Below are positions 10,395 through 18,169 of a stretch of DNA of 64,000 nt, piece by piece. Under the pieces are notes generated by a model. The model had not been told where the DNA came from. It saw nothing but the letters and a program-made list of their open reading frames with translations, and did no database searches. The DNA lies in NCBI GenBank assembly GCA_039704465.1, contig JASFAU010000014.1, positions 930,001 to 994,000 on the forward strand, read 5' to 3'. Source of the stretch: Plasmodiophora brassicae (lineage: Eukaryota > Endomyxa > Phytomyxea > Plasmodiophorida > Plasmodiophoridae). Both the position numbers and the translations under genes were made by a program. Position 1 is the first letter of the stretch, and every line of letters starts with the position of its first letter.

Positions 10395-10879
10395 ATGGAG
10401 GAGGGATTTGTCACGGGCGGCCGGGCGGCCGGGTTATGGGCATCGTCGTCGTCGCCGTCGTCGTCGTCAGTACGCGACGGCCTGCTATGGGTTCGCGTCC
10501 AATCGCGATGGCGCAAATGCCATGTGCGCGCAAACGATTTCGAGATCCGCACCAATGCAGGTTCGTCGGGGGAGGTTCATACCGGCCGTCGGTCAGTCAA
10601 CGTGCTGCGTCGACTGCGGACCCGGCTGCCGTTTGCCATCACCGGTGAACGCTTCAAGATGTACCTCGCCGCGTCGCCGTCACGTGAGCTAGACAGCTGG
10701 GTAACCGTTCTGCGAAAGGTATTCTACATTCGACCTACGGACGTCCACACCTACTTGGTTTCTGAAGAGTTCTGCAGACTACAATGCTCGTCACGGGCGT
10801 TCCGACCGCCGATGACGTCGAGCAAGCGGTTGCACAGTTTGAAAGCCGAATGTGCTGCAACTGGTGCCACCTTCGGTGA
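10395..10879 (+). CDS. Small PH-domain protein
   Basis: Exon 1 (10395-10718) encodes a pleckstrin-homology-like domain. It starts MEEGFVTG, has a serine-rich loop, then WVRVQSRWRKCHVRANDF, RLPFAITGERFKMYLAA and the closing amphipathic helix ELDSWVTVLRKV with its invariant tryptophan. PH domains bind phosphoinositides or proteins at membranes. A 59-nt GT-AG intron (10719-10777) leads to a short exon ending in a Cys-rich CCNWCHLR tail at 10879, about 141 residues in all. The 3' structure is uncertain: another open frame continues to 11097, so further exons may exist. The gene abuts the inverted repeat beginning near 11063 and may have been truncated by it. Confidence 0.5.
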
Positions 10880-11062
10880 ACGATCGCCAATGGTTGCAGT
10901 CCGACGGTCGATTCCCGAACGCCCGCTTCTGCGTGGAACCAGAGGTCGATATCGATGCCGACGAAGACCCCGCTGGAAGTGCTGTGTGTGCATTGTACAT
11001 TGCACAGGTCTCACGGTTAGCGCATGAAGTCTATCGACTCGTGTTTGCTAATATATGGACAG

Positions 11063-11413
11063 GTTATCGCAACACGAAAACGGCCGTTGTGAACTGATTG
11101 GACAGTGCCTGCGATACGAATGAACGTGCGGAAAGCAAAGTACGTCGGTTGAGCCGGCTTGTTCCAAACGAATGATGACTTGAACTGCAAGGTCGGTGGC
11201 GGGAGAACCAGCAAAGGCATCGAGCCGGACGGTTCGATAATTGGATATCGCTTCTGCCTTACTGGAGAGTCGGTAAACCCGATTTCTCGAGAGCCGCGTC
11301 AGCGTGCCTACATCTGTTTCGGCGTTTCGAATCTGTCGATCGCGTCGCAATGTGCACAGGCACTCACCCTTCTTTCTAGTCACGTATCCGTGCGACTAGT
11401 TGTCTGCTGCAAG
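11063..11413 (+). repeat. Left arm of a long interrupted inverted repeat
   Basis: This 351-bp arm is matched in reverse complement by three separated pieces: 11446-11525, 16585-16673 and 22335-22525. The innermost 80 bp (11334-11413) pair perfectly with 11446-11525 across a 32-nt spacer. The outer part matches the other two pieces at only about 85 percent by eye. The right arm was continuous before the two LTR retrotransposons inserted. Confidence 0.9.
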
Positions 11414-11445
11414 TAGACGGCAAAGATGGCATGCCTGTGGTGAAG

Positions 11446-11525
11446 CTTGCAGCAGACAACTAGTCGCACGGATACGTGACTAGAAAGAAGGGTGAGTGCC
11501 TGTGCACATTGCGACGCGATCGACA
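11446..11525 (-). repeat. Right arm of the inverted repeat, inner 80 bp
   Basis: Perfect reverse complement of 11334-11413. It ends with TCGACA, which is the target-site duplication of the copia-type element. The arm resumes at 16585, after that element, and again at 22335 after the Ty3-type element. Confidence 0.95.
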
Positions 11526-11692
11526 ATCGGGACACTGGTGCGACCTCGAGTCCGCAGAATGCCTTAGATCAGCAATCATAGGGCGCCTCCCACATATACC
11601 GCGCAACACTGCCGTACGGCGTCCGTGGCGCACCAATCATATATTCTGCTATCTGGCCTTGTCTGGTCTTGTCCGTGTCCTGCGTGCTAATT
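11526..11692 (+). repeat. 5' LTR of the copia-type element
   Basis: 167 bp, base-for-base identical by eye to 16418-16584. It lacks the usual TG...CA termini, running ATCGGG...CTAATT. It contains AT-rich blocks (CACATATA, ATCATATATTC) that could serve as promoter elements. Confidence 0.9.
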
Positions 11693-11883
11693 GGTTTTGG
11701 GCCCATCCCAAGCCTTACCCCTGTCCCTGTCCCCGTCCCTGTCCCCGTCCCTGTCCCTGTCCCTGCCCCAGTTCCCGTGTCCCGTGTCCCAGCCCGTGTC
11801 GCGATCCAGTTCGCGTTGTGACCGCCGCGCCCCACGCTCGGTTTGTACCCGTCCCTGTCCCCCTGCTCCCGCCGCCCGCCATA

Positions 11884-12828
11884 ATGGCGGAGGACTGGAA
11901 CCAGCTCGTCACAAACCTGAACTCTCAGATCCAGCACTTGCAACAGCAACAACAGCAACAGCAGCAGCTTCTACAGCAACAGCACGATCAACTGCTACAA
12001 CAGCAACAACTACTGCAGCAGCAACCAATCCCACAGCAGCACGGTGGCGCCCGCGAACCAAAAGTCAAGCTACCGCCGGCCTATAACGGCAGCCTGTCGG
12101 AGCTTCGGGGTTTCCTTAACCAGGTCAAACTGGTTATTACCCAGCAGCCCAACACATACGCGACCGACGCTCAGAAGGTTGCGTTGGTGGGCCAGCTGTT
12201 GGGTGGCGACGCCCTAAAGTGGTTTAACCCACTGTTCGAGAGGAATGACGACCTGATGAAGGACTTCAGCGCCTTCGTCTCCGCAATCAAGAGCAGATTC
12301 GGGGACCCGAACCTCGCAGAGACCGCGGCCCGCAAGCTCCAGCACCTGCGTCAGGGTCGAGGCACCGTCGCCCGCTTCGCCACAGAATTCCAGAACTTGG
12401 CGGCGGACGCGGGGTTCAACGACTCAGCCTGCCGACACATGTTCCGCGCAGCCCTGTCTCGGGACGTACAGTTCCTCCTGCTGTCCTTGCCTGTCGCGAA
12501 AACACTCGACGAGCTCGTCCAGCAGGCGATTCGCTGCGACAACCGTCTCTCCGAGCACAGATCGAACACCATGGTCCCAGCACCAGCTGTTCCTGCCGTC
12601 GTCTCCGCATCAGCTGCCCCTCCCGTTGCCGCAACACCCCCGGCCGCCGCGATCGGGCCGGTTCCCATGATCATCGACGCTGTGACCGGTGGCCCCCGCG
12701 CCTCGCTGACTGCCGAAGAGAAAGACCGCCGACGCCGTGAGGGCCTGTGCCTATACTGTGGAATGCCTGGCCATATCGCGTCGACCTGTCCTGTGCGTCC
12801 ACAGGGAAACGTCCCTCGACGTGGCTGA
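11884..12828 (+). CDS. gag: Gag of the copia-type element (gypsy-like gag)
   Basis: A 314-residue structural protein from the ATG at 11884. Residues about 15-55 are glutamine-rich (CAG/CAA tract). Residues about 60-225 form a Retrotrans_gag-type capsid domain, with LRGFLNQVKLVI, GGDALKWFNPL and RFGDPN blocks of the kind usually found in Ty3/gypsy elements. An Ala/Pro linker follows, and a CX2CX4HX4C zinc knuckle (CLYCGMPGHIASTC) near the C-terminus binds RNA. The frame ends at a UGA 16 nt after a slippery heptamer, so part of translation is expected to shift into pol. Confidence 0.88.
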   Translation: MAEDWNQLVTNLNSQIQHLQQQQQQQQQLLQQQHDQLLQQQQLLQQQPIPQQHGGAREPKVKLPPAYNGSLSELRGFLNQVKLVITQQPNTYATDAQKVALVGQLLGGDALKWFNPLFERNDDLMKDFSAFVSAIKSRFGDPNLAETAARKLQHLRQGRGTVARFATEFQNLAADAGFNDSACRHMFRAALSRDVQFLLLSLPVAKTLDELVQQAIRCDNRLSEHRSNTMVPAPAVPAVVSASAAPPVAATPPAAAIGPVPMIIDAVTGGPRASLTAEEKDRRRREGLCLYCGMPGHIASTCPVRPQGNVPRRG

Positions 12829-12850
12829 TGACCCGGTCGGTCGCCACGTC
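12804..12850 (+). promoter_or_regulatory. Programmed -1 frameshift signal between gag and pol
   Basis: The heptamer GGGAAAC (12804-12810) lies in the gag frame as G GGA AAC, the X XXY YYZ pattern. A 7-nt spacer is followed by an 8-bp stem, GACGTGGC (12818-12825) pairing with GCCACGTC (12843-12850), around a 17-nt loop that contains the gag stop. A -1 slip enters exactly the frame of the protease-integrase ORF. GGGAAAC is a known retroviral-type slippery site. Confidence 0.82.
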
Positions 12851-15800
12851 TCTCGCGAATACACAACGCGTTCCCCTCCAAAACTCCGACCGATTCCCAC
12901 ATGAAGTAATGATCTCTGCGTCCACCATTCCTCCAGAGCGCCCCGACCTTGTCCTAAGCATTGATGTGTCCCTGCTGCTCGACAACGGCAGGACTGTGCA
13001 GACGAAGGCACTCATCGACTCTGGAGCAACGAACGACTTCATTCACCGCGATCTCGTCCACTTGCACAATGTACCCCTCGTTGAGAAACCTGCACCAGTT
13101 GACTTGGAGGTAATTGACGGGCGACGGCTGCCGAAAGTGTCAATGGAAACCGTCCCAGTTAGCCTCCGCATCGGCAACCACTCCTACTCGATCGTGCTGA
13201 ACGTGATTGACTCCCCGCGATTCCCAGTCATACTCGGCATGACCTGGCTCACCAAACACAACCCGAGCATCAACTGGGCACACAGGACAATCGAGTTCCT
13301 CCGCACGCCCGACAACGAGTCAAGCGAATCCTCGACTCCAACCTCCGAAGGCACCATCACAACACTAACCCTGCACGATGTCGACACAACACCCGAACGA
13401 CCCGAATCCACTTCAGTCCCAGGAGCCTCGCCAACCGAACAGACACCGCCACCAGCAAACGCCAAGCGACGCCGCAAGTGGAAGCCCGAGATCCACGCCG
13501 ATAACGACAAGGTACCTTACGCCGTTCCGCTTCCCGGGGATTGGAACCAACCCCAGAGTCTCAAGCGGTGGCACCACCGCCTCGGCCACCGTAACCTGCG
13601 TGACGTCATCCTGATGGCAAATCATGACCTTACCGAGTCCATGGAGATCCTGGCACAGAAGGTTGACAGGTTCTGCGAAGGGTGCGCTATCGCGAAAGCC
13701 AAGGAACGTCCTTTCCCCTCGGAGTCCAAAGAAAAACAGTGGAACGTGCTCGAGAGAATCGACGTCGACGAATGCGGACCGCTTCCCGTCGCCTCACTCA
13801 AAGGGGAGCGATACTTTATCACGTTCACGGAATTTGCAACCAGGATGAAATTTACCTTCCTGTTGCACCACAAGAACCAGGCGCTGACCAAGTTCAAGGA
13901 GCTCAAGACTCGAATTGAGAATCGCCTGGAGAAATCCATTAAGATCCTCTTCGGCGACAACGATGGGGTATTCATCAACAACGAGTTCAAGGCGTTCTTG
14001 CAGGACAACGGGATCGAGTGGAGATCAACGGTGGAGTATTCCTCCAAGCAGAACGGTGTCTCCGAACGGGGACACCTGACGCTCATGGACTCCGGTCGCG
14101 CAATGCTCGTACACGCAAGGCTCCCCAAGCAGTTCTGGGGACCCGCAATTCTGACTGCCAGCCACGTCCATAATCTCTGCCCCCACCCACGCGATCCCTC
14201 GACCACGCCCCATGAAATGCTGTCGCGCTCGAAACCTGATATCCGCTATCTTAGAACGTTCGGGTGCGACGCATATGGCTACGTCCCGTCCAGCCAGAGA
14301 ACGAAGCTGGACCCACGCGCCGTGAAAGGCATCTTCATCGGGTATGCAGACCACCAGAAAGGGTACGTCCTCTATCACCCTTCGTCCGGCCTGATCAAGG
14401 TGTACCGCAGCGTGACGTTCAGCGAAGACAGCTTCGGCGGCCGCAGTGCGGACGACGCCCTCGCCGATCCCGAGGAACCTGAGTCTGGATACGACAGCGA
14501 CTACGTTCCCTCCGGTGACGAACCCGCTGTCGGGGGGGGCGCAGTCCGCCGCAGGCCCCAGTGAGGATCCGCGACCTCCCACCGAACGAGCCCGGCGTCT
14601 CTCCCGCAAGCCAGACCGTTTAGGAGATCCCGTCCACCACGCCTGGATCGCGTCCCTGCAACCTACCAACGACGATCCTATTCACCACATGTGGATAGGT
14701 TCCACACATCAATGCGACGACGACGATGACGCCGCGCTCAATGCAGATGACCCCGACACTCCAAACACATATGAAGACGCCATGGCAAGTCCCGAGGCAG
14801 AGTTCTGGACTAAGGCGATGGCCGATGAATTGAAGAGCCTGAAACAGCACAAGACATGGGAAGCTGTGGAGCGACTACCCGACGGGGCACGCCCCATCGG
14901 ATGCCGCTGGGTCTACAAGCGCAAGATCACCAAGTCAAGTCAGATCCCGCCGGACACCACCTGGGTTCTCCGCCATGACCCCGACGGTGTCACCTCCTAC
15001 CGGTACAAGGCTCGACTATGCATACTCGGCTACAGACAGCGCCAGGGGATCGACTACACGAACACCTATGCGCCAGTCGTCCGGAGCGACATCCTCCGTC
15101 TAGTACTAGCCATGTCCGTCCAAGACAAGGAGATCATCGCCGAGCAGATGGATGTGATGACCGCATTCCTCAACGCCCACCTCACCGAAGAGATCTACAT
15201 GGACTCCCCGAAAGGGATGAAGGCCAGAACCCGTTTCGTCAAGCTCCTACGATCGATCTATGGCCTGAAACAGGCCCCAAGAGAATGGTTCAAGGTCATC
15301 GACGCCTTCCTCGTTAACGAATGCGGGTTCCAACGAGCCAAGTCCGCATCGTGCTTGTACTTCAAACGTGGTCCAACTGGACGGCTCGTCATTGTTGGGG
15401 TCTACGTCGATGATATTCCCATCGTCGGACATCCCGAACTCGTACAGGAAACCAAGTCAGCCCTCTCGAAGAGATTCAAGATGTCGGACATGGGAGAGCT
15501 TCAATCAGTCATTGGCTTCGACGTCGATAGACAAGGTGGATCGGTGTTCCTGTCGCAGGAACGCTACACGAAAACTATCCTCGACACCTACGGCATGGCC
15601 GAATCGCGCCCCGTCTCGACACCGGCAGATGCGAACTTGAAGTTATCCACATCACTGTGCCCGCAGAACCAGGCCGATCGCGAACTTGCCGCCTTAGAAG
15701 GCCAGCGCATCAACTATCGAGCAGCGGTAGGTCACCTAATGTGGCTGCTGCACACCCGGCCAGACATCGCCTATGCGGTGAACGAGGTCTCCCGATACGT

Positions 15801-16473
15801 GCAAGACCCAGGGCCAGCGCACTTCGTCGCGCTGAAGCGAGTCTTCAGGTACCTCAACGGCACTCGCAACTACGGCCTCCTGTTCGAAGGAGGTGGGGAA
15901 ACGGCCACACCGCTCCTGGTCGGCTACTCCGATTCTGATTGGGGTGGAGACCTCGACACACGACGATCGACTTCGGGGTGCGTGTTCCTTCTGAATGGCT
16001 GCCCGGTTTCATTTCGCTCTAAGAAGCAGACCACGGTCGCGTTATCGTCGTGCGAGGCGGAGACGGTGGCGTCAACACTCGCGGCAACAGAAGGCGTCTG
16101 GTTGCGCAATGTGCTGGACGAACTAGGTTTTCCACAAGCTCAGCCTACACCTCTACACGTAGACAATCAGGGGGCGATCGCGTTCGCCAACAGCGAAATC
16201 AACCACAGCAAGATGAAACATCTCGCGCTCAAGGACCACTTCGTCAGAGAACTGGTGGCATCCAACCAGATCAAGGTGCACTACGTCCGCTCGTGCGAGA
16301 ACCTCGCCGACATCTTCACGAAACCACTCGGAAAGCACAAGTTCGTAGAATTCCGTGCGGCCCTCAAGTGCGTACCGCATCCCCACATGAACTTGGACTC
16401 TCAGGTCGAGGGGAGGAATCGGGACACTGGTGCGACCTCGAGTCCGCAGAATGCCTTAGATCAGCAATCATAG
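12810..16473 (+). CDS. pol: Pol of the copia-type element (protease-integrase-RT-RNase H), one frame break
   Basis: The frame entered by the -1 shift runs to 14564 and encodes an aspartic protease (ALIDSGATNDFIH, then VILGMTWLTKHNP), a pre-integrase zinc region (WHHRLGHRN...FCEGCAIAK) and a copia-type integrase core ending FIGYADHQKGY. A second overlapping frame (14446-16473) carries copia reverse transcriptase (GCRWVYKRK, YAPVVRSD, GVYVDDIPIVG with the catalytic YVDD) and RNase H (YSDSDWGGD ... ADIFTKPLGKHKF). The two frames meet in a run of eight G (14532-14539), consistent with one extra G. All catalytic motifs are otherwise present. The protease, like the gag, resembles gypsy-type enzymes. 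Confidence 0.88.
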
Positions 16474-16584
16474 GGCGCCTCCCACATATACCGCGCAACA
16501 CTGCCGTACGGCGTCCGTGGCGCACCAATCATATATTCTGCTATCTGGCCTTGTCTGGTCTTGTCCGTGTCCTGCGTGCTAATT
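16418..16584 (+). repeat. 3' LTR of the copia-type element
   Basis: Identical by eye to 11526-11692. It is preceded by the polypurine tract GAGGGGAGGA and followed by TCGACA, the target-site duplication, after which the interrupted inverted-repeat arm resumes. Confidence 0.9.
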
Positions 16585-16673
16585 TCGACAGATTCGCGAC
16601 GTCGAAATAGATATAGACACGCTGACGCGGCTGTCGAGTAATCGGGTTTACCGACTCTCCAGAAAGGCAGAAG
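16585..16673 (-). repeat. Right arm of the inverted repeat, middle segment between the two retrotransposons
   Basis: This 89-bp segment is the reverse complement, with about 85 percent identity by eye, of the part of the left arm lying outside 11334. It begins with the TCGACA duplicate of the copia-type element and ends with GAAG, the target-site duplicate of the Ty3-type element. Confidence 0.85.
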
Positions 16674-16852
16674 TGTAACGAACCGCGTCGCACTTCCCGC
16701 AATCTACATACGCCGTGGCGGAGTCCGTGGCAGTTGGCTGGCGGACGTCATTGCTGTTTCGATTGCATATATACAGGCAGCGTCCTGCTGTTAGTGTGAG
16801 GCGAACGCCACCGCGTACCTAAAAGTAATCCCCAGGTCGCGTGTTCAGCACA
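16674..16852 (+). repeat. 5' LTR of the Ty3-type element
   Basis: 179 bp, TGTAACG...CAGCACA, identical by eye to 22156-22334. A GCATATATA box lies at about 16765-16773. The segment 16750-16766 is complementary to the sequence just after the LTR. Confidence 0.93.
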
Positions 16853-16870
16853 CGCAATCGAAACAGCAAT
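16750..16870 (+). promoter_or_regulatory. Self-priming pair: LTR segment and complementary primer-binding site
   Basis: ATTGCTGTTTCGATTGC (16750-16766, inside the LTR) is a perfect 17-nt complement of GCAATCGAAACAGCAAT (16854-16870), which starts two bases after the LTR end at 16852. This is where a tRNA primer normally anneals, yet no TGG-type tRNA complement is present. Tf1/sushi elements are known to prime from their own folded 5' RNA end, and this geometry fits that mechanism. Confidence 0.75.
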
Positions 16871-16878
16871 TCGGGTTC

Positions 16879-18143
16879 ATGACGACAGAGAACGGAGGTG
16901 ATGGCGCAGGCGCGCAGACCATCCGGGTCAAGGTCGAGGACATGGTCAAGATCCAGTCGACGCTGGACGTCATCCTGGAGCGGCTGGCAGCGTTGGAAGC
17001 GGGCAGGGCGAACACGGATGCGACGGTCGCAGCGCTCGGACTGGATCTGGAGGAGATCAAGGAGGTGGTGATCAGAGACCGAGCGGCGGCGCCGCCCGGG
17101 CGGGGCAACCAGGCAGCAGGTGCGAGGGGAGATGGGAACGCCAGGGTTGCCGCAGGGCCCGGGACCAGAGCACCCTTTGCGAGGCGCAGTGCGCGTGCCA
17201 CGTGGCAGCAGCATTGGCGACGACGAGGACGAGATCGAAGGACGCTATGGAAGGGGTGGCCGGCGCGGAGGCTACGAAGCAGATGACCGTCGCCAACTGC
17301 CGATCAAGATTTCCCTCAAGGAATGCGTGAGTAACCCCTGGAAGAGCGGGGAGGAGGTCAAGACGTGGCTGAACGGAGCCGTCGCGACGGTGCGACGATT
17401 GAAGGCCAGCCGCGACGACATCCAGGACTATGTCATCAGCAAGTTGATGGAACCACAGCTGCGGGCGCATGTGGTGGCGTCGGCACGACAGCTGCCTGAT
17501 GCGCCGTTCGTCGACGTGCTGATCGACGCGAGAGACAAGCTTCTGGGCACCACGCAGACCCGAACGCGGCGTTCGTGGAAGAGTGCGGCACGAGCGAGCG
17601 CTCAAGCAGGCCGACAACGAGTCGTTGACTGACTTCCTGCCGAAATTGGAAACGGTCATTAACGAGTTCGTCGAGAACGATCCCGAGCACGCCGACGATG
17701 AGGAGATCTTCGACATCTACCTGGCGGCGATTACCCCGGATGTGAAGGCGATTCTGGAAACGGAGCACCTTCTCTGGGCGCACCTGGACGTGCGGGAGAC
17801 GTACCTGGACAAGGTGGGATACCTCAGGGAATGCCTATACGCCCAACGTGCCAAGGAAGGCGTGAAGCCGAAGAAACGGACGTTGGTCGGGGCGGTTACC
17901 AGGTCACCCATCTGTAACACGTGCAACAGCCGGGACCACTCCTGGAGGGACTGCGATCGCGCACGCGCTAAGGAGAGCTGCAGGGCATGTAACGGCGCCC
18001 AACACTTCCAGTTCGAATGCCCGAGGCGCAATGCAAGCCCGCAAGGGAGCGGCGGCGCGACGGTGAACGGACCTACGACACCGGCGGCAGCAGCAGCGGG
18101 GGCACCGGCGGGCGCGGCGGCGCCGGCCTCGCCGTCCGGCTGA
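16879..18143 (+). pseudogene. gag: Gag of the Ty3-type element, frame-broken
   Basis: Three successive frames make up one gag. From 16879 there is a coiled-coil N-terminus (MTTENGGD..., VKVEDMVKIQSTL). From about 17180 a capsid-like region carries SLKECVSNPWKSGEEVKTWL. From about 17583 the capsid C-terminus (LTDFLPKLETVINEF) is followed by two CX2CX4HX4C zinc knuckles, CNTCNSRDHSWRDC and CRACNGAQHFQFEC, and a low-complexity Ala/Gly/Pro tail. The frame changes near 17080-17200 and again near 17540-17600, so no single frame makes the whole protein. With identical LTRs this is either recent damage or sequence error. The last frame ends at the UGA of 18141-18143. Confidence 0.75.
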
Positions 18144-18169
18144 CGGGGCGGGGCGGCCGCAGCCGCCCC
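18141..18169 (+). promoter_or_regulatory. Candidate UGA stop-codon readthrough site between gag and pol
   Basis: Gag ends at UGA followed by CGG, a known leaky context. Six bases later GGGGCGGC (18150-18157) pairs perfectly with GCCGCCCC (18162-18169) around a CGCA tetraloop. The frame stays open after the UGA straight into the protease, so gag and pol are in the same frame with one stop between them. Confidence 0.75.

Larger units (their letters stand above)
11526..16584 (+). mobile_element. Ty1/copia-type LTR retrotransposon with gypsy-like gag and protease
   Basis: A 5059-bp element bounded by two 167-bp LTRs and flanked by TCGACA on both sides (11520-11525 and 16585-16590). Its order is gag, protease, integrase, reverse transcriptase, RNase H, the copia order. 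A purine tract (GAGGGGAGGA, ending at 16417) precedes the 3' LTR, and a TGG-initiated candidate primer-binding site starts at 11692. The gag and protease look gypsy-like while the rest is copia. A (CCYGTC)n tract fills much of the leader (11711-11770). The LTRs appear identical, so the insertion is young. One frame break lies in a G8 run. Confidence 0.92.

Noticed and set aside
11476..11883. Extension of the copia-type gag ORF upstream into the LTR and hairpin
   Set aside because: It reads through the LTR and a (CCYGTC)n leader, giving Pro/Cys low-complexity text. The ATG at 11884 begins a normal gag.
17072..17716. A 214-codon minus-strand ORF inside the Ty3-type gag
   Set aside because: It is antisense to the capsid and zinc-knuckle coding region, with no motif.
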